Assembly (NCBI RefSeq): GCF_040096355.1
Contig: NZ_JBBMEX010000009.1
Span: 62,001-126,000, forward strand
From: Maccoyibacter intestinihominis
GTDB taxonomy: Bacteria > Bacillota > Clostridia > Lachnospirales > Lachnospiraceae
Length of the DNA: 64,000 nt
Direction of reading: 5' to 3'
Positions 43,610 to 53,132 of the stretch are shown here, in pieces. The first letter of the stretch is position 1; every line of letters starts with the position of its first letter. Both the position numbers and the translations under genes were made by a program. The notes below the pieces were generated by a model that saw only the letters and a program-made list of their open reading frames with translations, made no database searches and was not told the DNA's origin.

Positions 43610-43886
43610 ACAGGCGTAGAAAAGAAGAAGTAGGAATGAGAACAGTCATACAGAGAGTAACCGGTTGCTGAGAGGTGCATGAGCTGCTGATTCTGAATAC
43701 ATCTTGGAGCCTTGCACCGAATATTTTATTTTTAAAAATTAGTAGGCTGCAACGGATTCGCACACGTTATCGTGCCAAAGTATCGCTTTTTGCCGTACTT
43801 ATTGAGACAGACAGTGTGAACTGGCTGTAAACTTAGGTGGTAACACGGGTATGTTCCCCGTCCTTTGATTAGGGCGGGGCTTTTTT
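43610..43886 (+). promoter_or_regulatory. T-box riboswitch, tyrosine specific
   Basis: Stem I holds the usual AGAGAGTAACCGG and the specifier loop GAATACATC, with UAC (Tyr) at 43698-43700. The T-box core is AGGTGGTAACACGGG (about 43835-43849). Its UGGU can pair with the ACCA end of uncharged tRNA-Tyr. The terminator stem is CCCCG...CGGGG (43856-43879) with a six-T run. The specifier matches tyrS downstream. Confidence 0.95.
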
Positions 43887-43899
43887 ATTTTTGAATTAA

Positions 43900-44020
43900 G
43901 ATGTCCAAACTAATGTATAGTTGCACAAATAACCTATTCCAAGTTTCATTTCCATTACACAAAAAGAAACTTTTCATAGTTTATTTGTGCTAGTTACAAG
44001 TAATATCAAGTTTGGACATC
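43900..44020. repeat. 121-nt nested inverted repeat between T-box and tyrS
   Basis: The outer arms GATGTCCAAACT/AGTTTGGACATC (43900-43911 with 44009-44020) are perfect over 12 bp. Inside are GCACAAATAA/TTATTTGTGC (43923-43932 with 43981-43990) and AAGTTTC/GAAACTT (43941-43947 with 43966-43972). The whole can fold into one long broken hairpin in the tyrS leader. It could be a MITE-type insertion or a further RNA control element. No clear target duplication was seen. Confidence 0.8.
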
Positions 44021-44080
44021 CGGATCATTCATAAAAATACCCCGAAACAACATTATATTATTATTAAAGGAGACAGAACT

Positions 44081-45307
44081 ATGACATTATACGACGAACT
44101 TGTAGCCCGCGGATTAATCGCACAGGTTACGGATGAAGAAGAGATCAAAGAACTGATCAACAATGGAAAAGCTACTTTTTATATCGGTTTCGACCCGACG
44201 GCTGACAGCCTTCATGTCGGACATTTTATGGCACTCTGCTTAATGAAACGTCTTCAGATGGCCGGAAACAGACCGATCGCATTGATCGGTGGCGGTACCG
44301 GAATGATCGGTGATCCATCCGGACGTACCGATATGCGTCAGATGATGACACCGGAAACCATTCAGCACAACTGCGACTGCTTCAAAGAGCAGATGAGCAA
44401 ATTTATCGACTTTTCTGATGGAAAAGCGCTGATGGTCAACAATGCAGACTGGCTGATGGATTTAAACTATATTGATGTATTACGCGAGGTTGGTGCTCAT
44501 TTTTCCGTTAACCGCATGCTGACGGCTGAGTGCTATAAGCAGCGTATGGAAAAAGGATTGAGCTTCTTAGAATTCAACTACATGATCATGCAGAGCTACG
44601 ATTTTTACGCATTATACCAGAAATATGGCTGCAACATGCAGTTCGGCGGTGATGACCAGTGGAGCAACATGCTTGGCGGTACCGAGCTGATCCGTCGTAA
44701 ACTCGGCAAAGACGCTTACGCAATGACCATTACCCTGCTTCTCAATTCCGAGGGCAAAAAAATGGGAAAAACCCAGAGCGGTGCCGTATGGCTCGACCCG
44801 AATAAGACTTCTCCATTCGATTTCTACCAGTATTGGAGAAATGTTGCCGATGCCGATGTTTTAAAATGTATCCGTATGCTGACCTTCCTTCCATTAGAAG
44901 AAATCGACAAAATGGATAGCTGGGAAGGCAGCCAGTTAAATCAGGCAAAAGAAATTTTAGCATTTGAACTGACCAAATTAGTTCATGGCGAAGAAGAAGC
45001 AAAAAAAGCACAGGACAGCTCCCGCACACTCTTTTCCGGCGGCGGAAATGCTGAAAATATGCCAACTGCTGTTTTAAAGGAATCCGATCTGCGTGACGGT
45101 TCTATCGATATTTTAGGCGTACTGGTTGCAACCGGATTATGTGCATCTCGTTCCGAAGCCCGCAGAAATACCGAACAGGGTGGCGTATCTGTCGATGGTG
45201 AAAAAGTACAGGATATCCACACTTCCTACACCCCACAGGACTTCGCAGAAGGTAAAGTTGTAAAGCGTGGAAAGAAAAAATTCTGCAAAGTTACCTTTGA
45301 ATCCTAA
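44081..45307 (+). CDS. tyrS: Tyrosyl-tRNA synthetase
   Basis: 408 residues from ATG 44081, preceded by AAAGGAGA; the longer frame from 44012 starts inside the inverted repeat. Class I signatures are FDPTADSLHVGHF (HIGH-type) and GKKMGKTQSG (KMSKS-type). The C-terminus has an S4-like RNA-binding segment (CASRSEARRNTEQGGVSVDGEKV). Controlled by the T-box. Confidence 0.97.
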   Translation: MTLYDELVARGLIAQVTDEEEIKELINNGKATFYIGFDPTADSLHVGHFMALCLMKRLQMAGNRPIALIGGGTGMIGDPSGRTDMRQMMTPETIQHNCDCFKEQMSKFIDFSDGKALMVNNADWLMDLNYIDVLREVGAHFSVNRMLTAECYKQRMEKGLSFLEFNYMIMQSYDFYALYQKYGCNMQFGGDDQWSNMLGGTELIRRKLGKDAYAMTITLLLNSEGKKMGKTQSGAVWLDPNKTSPFDFYQYWRNVADADVLKCIRMLTFLPLEEIDKMDSWEGSQLNQAKEILAFELTKLVHGEEEAKKAQDSSRTLFSGGGNAENMPTAVLKESDLRDGSIDILGVLVATGLCASRSEARRNTEQGGVSVDGEKVQDIHTSYTPQDFAEGKVVKRGKKKFCKVTFES

Positions 45308-45335
45308 ATTTTGTTAAAAAAATAACAATTACCTA

Positions 45336-45363
45336 TTGACAAATAATTAACAATCTGTAAAAT
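45336..45363 (+). promoter_or_regulatory. Promoter of acs
   Basis: TTGACA (45336-45341), 16 bases, TAAAAT (45358-45363). A weak TTGTTA/TAACAA stem just upstream may end tyrS transcripts. Confidence 0.8.
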
Positions 45364-45442
45364 AGAATATAAGAAATGTATTTTTTCAAGTACAATCTTG
45401 CACAAAATGAAATACAAATTATAAGGACAGGGGGTCTTTACC

Positions 45443-47440
45443 ATGACAGAGAAAAGAGATGATTTATACTTACCTTCAAGAGAATTTGTTGAACAGGCTC
45501 ACATTCAAAGCCGTGCAGAGTACGAAAGAATGTGGAAACAATCTATTGAAGACCCGGATACCTTCTGGGGTTACATCGCAAAAGATTTCCACTGGTTCAA
45601 ACCTTGGACACAGGTTTACCGTGGCGAACCGGAGATCGGAGATAACGAATGGTTCGTAGGTGGAAAAACAAACATTTGTTATAACTGTCTGGATGCACAG
45701 ATTGAAAAAGGAAGAGGCGATAAGGTTGCACTTCTGTTTCAGGGTGAACCGGAAGCAGACTGCAAGAGATTTACTTACAATGATCTTTTAAAGCATGTGT
45801 GCCGTTTTGCAAACGCTCTGAAAAAGAACGGTGTAAAGAAAGGTGACCGCATCGTATTATATCTTCCGATGATCTGGCAGCTTCCGGTCGTTATGCTGGC
45901 ATGTGCAAGAATCGGAGCCGTTCATACTGTTGTATTCGGTGGTTTCTCCGCTGAAGCATTAGCAGACCGTATGTTAGCATGCGGTGCTAAGAAGATGGTT
46001 ACTACCAACGGCTACTGGCGCTCAGGACAAAAGATTAATGCAAAGGCAAATGCAGATAAGGCTTGTATGTTATGTGCAAATGCAGGTCTTACCATTGACG
46101 ATGTATTCGTTGTAGACCGCATGGTAGACTTTGAAGTTCCTTATATTACCTATAGAGACACTGCTCTTTCTAAAGAACTGATGCTGGATGAAATTTCTGA
46201 TTACTGTCCGGCAGAAAAAATGGATGCCGAAGATCCTCTCTTCATTATGTATACCTCCGGTTCCACCGGAAGTCCGAAAGGAACTCTGCATACCACCGCA
46301 GGCTACATGGTTTATACTTATACAACCTTCAAGTATATCTTTGACTATAAGGAAGATGATATTTTCTTCTGTACCGCAGATATCGGCTGGATCACCGGAC
46401 ATTCCTACATTGTATACGGTCCGCTTTTAAATGGAGCAACCACTGTGATGTATGAATCTGTTCCAACTTATCCGGAACCTGACCGTTTCTGGCATATTAT
46501 TGATAAATTTAAAGTTACTATTTTCTATACAGCACCTACTGTAATCCGTGCTTTGATGAATCAGGATATTCAGTGGATTGAAAAACATGATCTCTCCACT
46601 CTGCGTCTTTTAGGTTCCGTAGGTGAACCGATCAACCCGGAGGCATGGCATTGGTACAGCCACTACGTTGGACACGACCGTTGTCCTATCGTTGATACCT
46701 GGTGGCAGACAGAGGCAGGCGGTGTTTTAATTTCTACCATTCCGGGAGCTTTTGGTTCTAAGCCGGGAAGTGCAGCACTTCCATTCTTCGGTGTAAAACC
46801 GGTAGTTCTCCGCAGCAGAACCTCAGGAGATGAACCTGCTGTTGAAGCAGATGTCAATGAAAAAGGTGAGCTTTGCTTAGCATCCGCATGGCCGGGAATC
46901 ATGCGTACACTTTACGGTGAGCCGGAACGCCATCAGAATGGATATTATACACAGCAGCCGGGATACTTCTTTACCGGTGACGGTGCATACAAAGATGTAG
47001 ATGGATATTTCTGGATCACCGGACGTATTGATGACGTTGTAAACATCTCCGGTCACCGTCTTGGTACCGTAGAGATTGAAGATGCCTTACTTTCTCATCC
47101 GGCAATTGTGGAAGCCGCTGTTGTTGGTTATCCACATAAGGTAAAAGGTGAAGATTTATATGCATTTGTTATTTTAGATAAAAATTCTAAAGAAAGCGAA
47201 GAAGATATCCGCAAGGAATTAAAAGCAGTTGTCCGTTCCGATATCGGACCTATCGCAGTTCCGGGCAAGATTCAGTTTGTAAGAGAAATGCCTAAGAACC
47301 GCTCCGGCAAAGTTGTACGCCGTATTCTTCGTAAGATCGCATCAAATGAAATTGATGAAATCAGTGATTCCATGATTAACATCCTCGCTGAACCGGGTGT
47401 TGTAGATGAGATTGCCCAGAACAGAATCGGAGATAAGTAA
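45443..47440 (+). CDS. acs: Acetyl-CoA synthetase (acetate-CoA ligase)
   Basis: 665 residues. AMP-forming ligase motifs are MYTSGSTGSPKGTLHTT, DTWWQTEAGG, FTGDGAYKDVDGYFWITGRIDDVVNISGHRLGT and, near the end, NRSGKVVRRILR. The lysine of the last motif is the site acetylated in Acs enzymes and restored by sirtuins; a sirtuin gene lies at 53784-54497. Conversion of acetate, ATP and CoA to acetyl-CoA is the expected reaction. AGGGGG precedes the ATG. Confidence 0.96.
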   Translation: MTEKRDDLYLPSREFVEQAHIQSRAEYERMWKQSIEDPDTFWGYIAKDFHWFKPWTQVYRGEPEIGDNEWFVGGKTNICYNCLDAQIEKGRGDKVALLFQGEPEADCKRFTYNDLLKHVCRFANALKKNGVKKGDRIVLYLPMIWQLPVVMLACARIGAVHTVVFGGFSAEALADRMLACGAKKMVTTNGYWRSGQKINAKANADKACMLCANAGLTIDDVFVVDRMVDFEVPYITYRDTALSKELMLDEISDYCPAEKMDAEDPLFIMYTSGSTGSPKGTLHTTAGYMVYTYTTFKYIFDYKEDDIFFCTADIGWITGHSYIVYGPLLNGATTVMYESVPTYPEPDRFWHIIDKFKVTIFYTAPTVIRALMNQDIQWIEKHDLSTLRLLGSVGEPINPEAWHWYSHYVGHDRCPIVDTWWQTEAGGVLISTIPGAFGSKPGSAALPFFGVKPVVLRSRTSGDEPAVEADVNEKGELCLASAWPGIMRTLYGEPERHQNGYYTQQPGYFFTGDGAYKDVDGYFWITGRIDDVVNISGHRLGTVEIEDALLSHPAIVEAAVVGYPHKVKGEDLYAFVILDKNSKESEEDIRKELKAVVRSDIGPIAVPGKIQFVREMPKNRSGKVVRRILRKIASNEIDEISDSMINILAEPGVVDEIAQNRIGDK

Positions 47441-47462
47441 TAATTTGATACCATACATACTT

Positions 47463-47499
47463 GAAGCTGCATACGATTGCTCGTGTGCAGCTTCTTCTC
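47463..47499 (+). terminator. Terminator after acs
   Basis: A 14-bp stem (47463-47476 with 47481-47494) with one G-U pair and a TTGC loop, then TTCTCC. It lies between convergent acs and the MerR gene and may serve both. Confidence 0.78.
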
Positions 47500-47517
47500 C
47501 GTTCTAAGGAACGTCTG

Positions 47518-48162
47518 TTATGTCAGTTGTGTTGTCTTTGGCAGGACTGCCTTATCCTTTGATTTTTTATGAAAAAGTTTCTTAGACTTATGATGCTGAC
47601 GAATGGCTTCATCCAGTCTGCGATACCGCTCCTCCGCCTGCTCTTCCTGCTCTCTTGCTAAGTAATTCATTTCTTTTAGGACGCGTTCTCCTACCTGCTC
47701 TCCCACTGCAAGTCCCAGTGCCTGATTGTTCTCCTCAATTGCTCTTTTTACAATTCCTGTCATCAGATTCTGAAACTGTTCCATCTTTTCGTCTGCCCCG
47801 GTCTTACTACTCTGTACACGTTGCTTTGTGATCTGTGTGACCTGTGCCATCTGAGGCTGTGCTGTTGCCGCCGGAACCTGTGGTTTTTCCTTCGCCTTCG
47901 CTTTTTCCTTCGGTTGAGGTTCTGTCTCTAAAAGCGGCTGCTCTTCGTGTAAGAGCATCTTAATGGCTTTTAGCTGGTAACCTTTTTCCTTTAAGTCTTT
48001 TATCTTTTGAAATTGCTCAATGTTCTCTTTGGTATAATACCGGTGTCCCTGTTCATTTCTTGGGACGCTTAAATCCAGTTCTTCTTCCCAGTAACGTAAC
48101 GCATGTGATTCTACATCCATCATCTGTGCAGCATCCGAAATTGTGTAACGTACTTTTTCCAA
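47518..48162 (-). CDS. MerR-family HTH protein
   Basis: 214 residues. The N-terminal MerR helix-turn-helix and wing are RYTISDAAQMMDVESHALRYWEEELDLSVPRNEQGHRYYTKENIEQFQKIKDLKEKGYQLKAIKMLL. A proline/lysine-rich linker (PQPKEKAKAKEKPQ) and a C-terminal coiled coil follow. The layout resembles RacA-like or other chromosome-associated MerR proteins more than metal sensors: no ligand-binding cysteines are seen. It is separated from dnaB by that gene's terminator and has its own promoter. Confidence 0.85.
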   Translation of the reverse strand: MEKVRYTISDAAQMMDVESHALRYWEEELDLSVPRNEQGHRYYTKENIEQFQKIKDLKEKGYQLKAIKMLLHEEQPLLETEPQPKEKAKAKEKPQVPAATAQPQMAQVTQITKQRVQSSKTGADEKMEQFQNLMTGIVKRAIEENNQALGLAVGEQVGERVLKEMNYLAREQEEQAEERYRRLDEAIRQHHKSKKLFHKKSKDKAVLPKTTQLT

Positions 48163-48256
48163 ACTCTCTATACCTCCTATGCAATTTTCCTAAGATATCA
48201 GTATGTGTCCCGGCTTGTCCGATGGAATGTACAGTGCATATCCAATATCTTATTCT

Positions 48257-48284
48257 ATTATATCAGAGCCTAGAACGTTTACAA
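48257..48284 (-). promoter_or_regulatory. Promoter of the MerR gene
   Basis: TTGTAA (48279-48284), 16 bases, TATAAT (48257-48262) on the minus strand, about 95 bases before the ATG. Confidence 0.78.
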
Positions 48285-48311
48285 GAATTTTTCATCGTGA
48301 AAATATGACAC

Positions 48312-48348
48312 AAAAAAACAGATACAGGCGGTTTTCCGTCTGCATCTG
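48312..48348 (-). terminator. Terminator after dnaB
   Basis: A stem CAGATGCAGACGG/CCGCCTGTATCTG (48336-48348 with 48319-48331) with one mismatch and one G-U pair, AAAA loop and seven U residues (48312-48318). Confidence 0.88.
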
Positions 48349-48364
48349 CATGATTCGTCTTTTT

Positions 48365-49699
48365 CTACTGTTTTTCCATGTTTGCAAATTTGGTGTATTG
48401 CGGCAGCCATACGAGATTTACGGTTCCGATCGGGCCGTTTCTCTGCTTTGCGATATTGATCTCTGCAATTCCCTTCATGTCGCTGTCCTTGTTATAATAG
48501 TCATCACGATAGATGAACATTACCACATCGGCATCCTGCTCGATTGCTCCTGACTCACGCAGATCTGAAAGCATCGGACGGTGCTCCGGTCTCTGTTCTA
48601 CGGCACGGCTGAGCTGTGACAGTGCGATCACCGGAACATTCAGCTCTCTTGCAAGTGATTTTAAGGAACGTGAAATATCGGATATTTCCTGCTGTCTGGA
48701 ATCGGAACCTCTGCCGGAACCGGACATCAACTGTAAGTAGTCGATGATGATCAGTTTCAGATCATGTTCTAATTTATACTTTCTGCACTTGCTGCGAAGC
48801 TCCGATATGGAAATTCCGGGCGTATCATCTATGATCAACTTGGATTTTCCTATCGTCCCCGCTCCTTCGATCAGTTTCTCCCAGTCGGAGTCCGCTAAAT
48901 TTCCGGAACGGAGCAGCTGTGCATCCACATGCGATTCTAAGGCAAAGAGACGGTTTACTAACTGCTCTTTTGACATCTCAAGACTAAAGATCGCGGTACA
49001 CTCATCTTCGTGAAAAGCAACATACTGTGCAATATTTAGGACAAATGCCGTTTTTCCCATGGAAGGTCTTGCTGCGACTAAGATCAGGTCTGACGGCTGT
49101 AGTCCCGACATCTTATAATCTAAATCGATAAAGCCAGTCGGGATTCCGGTCACATTTCCCTTTGTTTTTGCCGCTAACTGAATCTTTTCTAAGGCATTTA
49201 ATACAACATCTTTGATCGGAACATAGTCTCCGCCACCCTGGTTCTGTAAGAGTGTAAAAATGCTCTTTTCCGTATCAGCAAGGATGTCCTCCACCGGGTC
49301 TTTTTGTGCATATGCTGCATTTTCGATACCTTCGGTCGTGCGGATCAGTTCCCGTAAGAGTGCCTTTTCTTTTACGATATTTGCATAATATTTGATATTT
49401 GCAGAAGTTGGTACTGATGCCACGATGTTTCCCACATACTCTAAACTGCTGACTTCCGGCGGTACATTTTTCTCCTTTAAACGGTTCTGCAGAGTAACTA
49501 AATCTACCGGCTGTCCGTCATTAAACAGCTCTAACATCGCTTCAAAGAGTATTCCATACTGCTTGTGGTAAAAATCTTCTGTTGTTAAAATCTCGGATGC
49601 CGCCATGACTGCTTCTCTGTCCATGATCATGGAACCGATGACAGACTGTTCTGCCTCTAGGCTGTTTGGCATTACCCGCTTGATTACGGATTCTTCCAT
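48365..49699 (-). CDS. dnaB: Replicative DNA helicase DnaB
   Basis: 444 residues. The N-terminal DnaB domain has MPNSLEAEQSVIGSMIMDREA. The RecA-like helicase domain has VAARPSMGKTAFVLNIAQYVAF (Walker A), LKLIIIDYLQLMSGSGRG (Walker B), and IALSQLSRAVEQR. No intein. Third gene of the gdpP-rplI-dnaB operon typical of Clostridia. Confidence 0.97.
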   Translation of the reverse strand: MEESVIKRVMPNSLEAEQSVIGSMIMDREAVMAASEILTTEDFYHKQYGILFEAMLELFNDGQPVDLVTLQNRLKEKNVPPEVSSLEYVGNIVASVPTSANIKYYANIVKEKALLRELIRTTEGIENAAYAQKDPVEDILADTEKSIFTLLQNQGGGDYVPIKDVVLNALEKIQLAAKTKGNVTGIPTGFIDLDYKMSGLQPSDLILVAARPSMGKTAFVLNIAQYVAFHEDECTAIFSLEMSKEQLVNRLFALESHVDAQLLRSGNLADSDWEKLIEGAGTIGKSKLIIDDTPGISISELRSKCRKYKLEHDLKLIIIDYLQLMSGSGRGSDSRQQEISDISRSLKSLARELNVPVIALSQLSRAVEQRPEHRPMLSDLRESGAIEQDADVVMFIYRDDYYNKDSDMKGIAEINIAKQRNGPIGTVNLVWLPQYTKFANMEKQ

Positions 49700-49714
49700 C
49701 AGAATTCTCCTCTT

Positions 49715-50161
49715 TTACTCTTCCGTTACTTTTACACGCAGTGTTCCTGTTACCTTCGTATGAAGTCTGATCGGTACATCATGGTAACCCAGGGAACGAA
49801 TCGGCTCTTCTAACTGCATTTTTTTCTTATCCAGTGTAAAACCAATCTGTTCTTTTGCTGCGGCCGCAATCTCTTTGGTGGATACGGAACCAAAGATTTT
49901 TCCACCCTCTCCGGTCTTAATCTTTACTTCTACTACTTTGCCTTCAAGGTCTTTTGCAAGCTCCTGTGCTTTTTCTAAGTTCTCCTGTGCCACTTTATCT
50001 GCATGCTGATTCTGTAATTTGAGATCATTCAGATTCTTTGCGGTTGCCTCTACTCCTAATTTTTTCGGAAGAATCATGTTCCGTGCATAACCCGCACTGA
50101 CTTCTACGACATCTCCTTTTTTTCCTAATGTTTTTACATCCTGTAATAAAATAATCTTCAT
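49715..50161 (-). CDS. rplI: 50S ribosomal protein L9
   Basis: 148 residues with the L9 signature MKIILLQDVKTLGKKGDVVEVSAGYARNMILPKKLGVEATAKN and the C-terminal domain ending VTGTLRVKVTEE. Its ATG shares one base with the gdpP stop (TAATG). Confidence 0.97.
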   Translation of the reverse strand: MKIILLQDVKTLGKKGDVVEVSAGYARNMILPKKLGVEATAKNLNDLKLQNQHADKVAQENLEKAQELAKDLEGKVVEVKIKTGEGGKIFGSVSTKEIAAAAKEQIGFTLDKKKMQLEEPIRSLGYHDVPIRLHTKVTGTLRVKVTEE

Positions 50162-52209
50162 TATTCAATGTCTCCTTCCTCTAACATTTCGTCTAATGTA
50201 TTCTGTATCTTCTGTTTTGCCTCCTCCACAGTGCAATCGGTAAGCTGTGCTCCGGCAACATTCAGATGTCCGCCGCCGCCAAGCCGCTCCATGATCAACT
50301 GCACGTTGATCTCATCTATGGAACGGGAACTTACATAGATCTTGCCCTGATAAGGTGTCAATACAAAGGATGCTTTGATCCCGATAATGTTTAACAGCTC
50401 ATTTGCTGCCTGCGCTCCGACAATGGTCGGGCTCTCTATCTTATCTGCCGGACATACGGAAATTGCAAACTGTCCTCTGTAAACTTCCGCATGACGGACT
50501 GCTTCTGCCCTTGCTTTGTAGGCATCCATATCGTTTCTGAGCATTTTGCGTACGCGGGTTACTTCCGCACCACAACGTCTTAAATATGCTGCTGCCTCAA
50601 AAGTACGCACACCTGTCTTTGTCATGAAGTTATTGGTATCAATGAGGATTCCTGCATAGATGCAGTCTGCCTCACTGGGCTCTAACTTGATATTTTCCGT
50701 AAAATACTGCAATACCTCTGCGATCATCTCACAGGTAGAGGATGCATATGGCTCGATATAGGATAAAATTGGATTTTCTACCACATCACTGGTCTGTCTG
50801 TGATGGTCAAACACTACGATCGACTTTGTCTTCGTCAGCAGCTCCGGACATTCCGTGTAATTTGGACGGTTTGTGTCCACAACCATGACCAGCGTCCGGC
50901 TGTCTACCTTATGTAATGCCGTTTCACTGGTAATACATAAGTCTTCCGGATAACCATTCTCTTTGGTAAAACACTCCTTGATCGGGCGTAAGGAGGAGGT
51001 AACCTCATCTATGACAATATGTGCCGGCTTTCCAAGAACTCTTGCTGCACAATAGATTCCGACTGCAGCTCCAAAGGAATCGACATCGGCTATACGGTGT
51101 CCCATGATCAGGACACGTTCCCTGCCCTCGATCAGCTCCCGGAGCGCTTCTGCCTTTACTCTGGCTTTTACTCTGGTGTTCTTCTCTACCTTCTGGGATT
51201 TTCCACCATAGTAGGTGATCTGGTCACGCTCTTTGATGACCACCTGATCGCCGCCTCGTCCGAGTGCAAGGTCGATCGCCGCTCTTGCATACTCCGCATT
51301 CTGGTTATAGGTTCCCGCGTTGTATCCGATTCCGATACTGAGCGTTACCGCCATTTCGTTTCCTACTTTGACCGTCTTAACATCTTCGATCAGGCTGAAC
51401 TTATCTTTTTCTAATTCCTCTAAATATTTGTGCTGGAATACCACAAAGTATTTATCTTTTTCTATCTTTCGCACCAATGCATCTGCAGGTGAAAAATATT
51501 TGTTGATCTTCCGGTCTATCAATGCGATCAATAGTGAACGTTTGACATCCTCTATACTGTCTAAAACCTCGTCATAGTTGTCAATATAGACTAAGGATGC
51601 TACTAACTTCTGCTCCTCATTTTCCCGGATATACTGCTGCAGCTTTGTCTCATCAAAAATATAGAGTGCTGTCAAAAAATCCTCGCTCTGCTCTAATGAG
51701 ACGATCGCACTCTCCGGTGCCATGCTGTCAAAATAAATCTTTTTTAAATGGATGCGGAAATTCTTCTCATCCATGGTCACATAGACATCCTGCACGTCAT
51801 CCTCTTTCTGGATCAGTTCTTTTGTCAGTGCCGGAAAGATTCCGTTGATGGTCTTGTGATAGGTCTTGTCTTTTCCTGTTACCTCGCTGAAGTTCTGATT
51901 GAGCCACAGGATCTTGCCGTCATGGTCTAAAAGCGCGTAGGGAATCTCAAATTCCTCTAACAGCTTTTTCTGCGCGCTGCCGTACTGTGTCGCAAAACTG
52001 ATCAGCTCATTGACAAGCACCGGCTTGTTATAATTATAGGACAGGCACACAACGATGAAATATATCACGGTAAATACTGTAACCACGCAGCCGGATTTTG
52101 TATTGATCATATACACCGGTACGTTGAATACAGCTAATAATATCGTCAATATCATCGGCCAGTACATATAGTTCCGCAGACGGCCTTTTAATTTAATATT
52201 ACGTTTCAT
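50161..52209 (-). CDS. gdpP: Cyclic-di-AMP phosphodiesterase GdpP
   Basis: 682 residues. Two N-terminal membrane segments (about 13-33 and 36-53) precede a PAS domain, a degenerate GGDEF domain (ALGRGGDQVVIK) and a DHH/DHHA1 pair: IMGHRIADVDSFGAAVGIY, VVDTNRPNY, VVFDHHRQTSDVV and the C-terminal ERLGGGGHLNVAGAQL. GdpP degrades c-di-AMP and so affects potassium balance and wall stress. First gene of the operon with rplI and dnaB, with AAAGGAG before the ATG. Confidence 0.96.
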   Translation of the reverse strand: MKRNIKLKGRLRNYMYWPMILTILLAVFNVPVYMINTKSGCVVTVFTVIYFIVVCLSYNYNKPVLVNELISFATQYGSAQKKLLEEFEIPYALLDHDGKILWLNQNFSEVTGKDKTYHKTINGIFPALTKELIQKEDDVQDVYVTMDEKNFRIHLKKIYFDSMAPESAIVSLEQSEDFLTALYIFDETKLQQYIRENEEQKLVASLVYIDNYDEVLDSIEDVKRSLLIALIDRKINKYFSPADALVRKIEKDKYFVVFQHKYLEELEKDKFSLIEDVKTVKVGNEMAVTLSIGIGYNAGTYNQNAEYARAAIDLALGRGGDQVVIKERDQITYYGGKSQKVEKNTRVKARVKAEALRELIEGRERVLIMGHRIADVDSFGAAVGIYCAARVLGKPAHIVIDEVTSSLRPIKECFTKENGYPEDLCITSETALHKVDSRTLVMVVDTNRPNYTECPELLTKTKSIVVFDHHRQTSDVVENPILSYIEPYASSTCEMIAEVLQYFTENIKLEPSEADCIYAGILIDTNNFMTKTGVRTFEAAAYLRRCGAEVTRVRKMLRNDMDAYKARAEAVRHAEVYRGQFAISVCPADKIESPTIVGAQAANELLNIIGIKASFVLTPYQGKIYVSSRSIDEINVQLIMERLGGGGHLNVAGAQLTDCTVEEAKQKIQNTLDEMLEEGDIE

Positions 52210-52263
52210 AATGTCTCCTTTGTGATGTCATACCACTCCTTATAGGTGGGTACAATCTATATA

Positions 52264-52292
52264 AGTATAGCATTAAAACCCCTATATTTAAA
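52264..52292 (-). promoter_or_regulatory. Promoter of gdpP-rplI-dnaB
   Basis: TTTAAA (52287-52292), 17 bases, TATACT (52264-52269) on the minus strand, about 55 bases ahead of the gdpP ATG. Confidence 0.68.
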
Positions 52293-52316
52293 GCATTTTT
52301 TGCATCTTGGGACAAG

Positions 52317-52357
52317 CAAAACCCCCGCACCACAACGGATTGGGTGCGAGGGTTTTT
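52317..52357. terminator. Terminator after rpsR
   Basis: A near-perfect stem AAAACCCCCGCACC/GGTGCGAGGGTTTT (52318-52331 with 52343-52356) with one mismatch, A and T runs on both sides, 33 bases beyond the rpsR stop. Confidence 0.88.
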
Positions 52358-52388
52358 AGAATACTAAATGTTGTTTTTATTTTTACAA

Positions 52389-52652
52389 TTAGTCTGTTAC
52401 ATATGGCATTAATGCAACGTGACGGGCTCTCTTGATTGCTACTGTAAGAGCTCTCTGATGTTTTGCACAGTTTCCTGTGATTCTTCTTGGTAAGATTTTA
52501 CCTCTTTCAGAGATATATCTTTTTAATTTATTTACATCTTTGTAATCAATTACATTGTCTTTTCCACAGAAAACACAGACTTTTTTTCTTCTATGCGGTG
52601 CTCTTCTTCTTGCCGGAGCGTCGCCGCTTCTCTCTGCTTTATTGTAAGCCAT
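52389..52652 (-). CDS. rpsR: 30S ribosomal protein S18
   Basis: 87 residues: KKVCVFCGKDNVIDYKDVNKLKRYISERGKILPRRITGNCAKHQRALTVAIKRARHVALMPY, the S18 signature, with a Zn-type CxxC. Third gene of rpsF-ssb-rpsR. Confidence 0.97.
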   Translation of the reverse strand: MAYNKAERSGDAPARRRAPHRRKKVCVFCGKDNVIDYKDVNKLKRYISERGKILPRRITGNCAKHQRALTVAIKRARHVALMPYVTD

Positions 52653-52672
52653 GATATTTACCTCCTATAATT

Positions 52673-53113
52673 CTAGTTAAATGGTAATTCTTCGTCAATT
52701 CCATCCGGAATATTCATAAAGCCGTCTCCTGCCGCACTGCTTGGTGCAGGTCTCTCAGCCGGTGCAAATCCTGCATTGCTCTCGCTTGCAGACTTGCTCT
52801 CTGCAAATTCCTGTTCTTCGACTACGACATCGGTTGTATATACTCTCTGTCCGTCTTTGTTTGTGTAGCTTCCGGTCTGAATACGTCCGGTTATTGCTAT
52901 CTTAATCCCTTTACGGAAATATTTTTCTGCAAATTCTCCCTGACGTCCAAATGCAACACAGTTGATAAAATCTGCTGTCTGCTGGTCTCCGTCACGTCTG
53001 AATCTTCGATCTACTGCAATTGTATATCTTGCTACGGCTGTTGACTGTTCTCCCTGAGAATAACGGATCTCCGGATCTCTGGTCAGTCGGCCCATAAGTA
53101 TTACCTTATTCAT
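52673..53113 (-). CDS. ssb: Single-stranded DNA-binding protein
   Basis: 146 residues. The OB fold is at MNKVILMGRLTRDPEIRYSQGEQSTAVARYTIAVDRRF, with FINCVAFGRQGEFAEKYFRKG. The C-terminal acidic tip is GIDEELPFN (partner-binding DEELPF). It lies between rpsF and rpsR, the conserved order. Confidence 0.97.
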   Translation of the reverse strand: MNKVILMGRLTRDPEIRYSQGEQSTAVARYTIAVDRRFRRDGDQQTADFINCVAFGRQGEFAEKYFRKGIKIAITGRIQTGSYTNKDGQRVYTTDVVVEEQEFAESKSASESNAGFAPAERPAPSSAAGDGFMNIPDGIDEELPFN

Positions 53114-53132
53114 GCGATTTCCTCTTTTCTAT

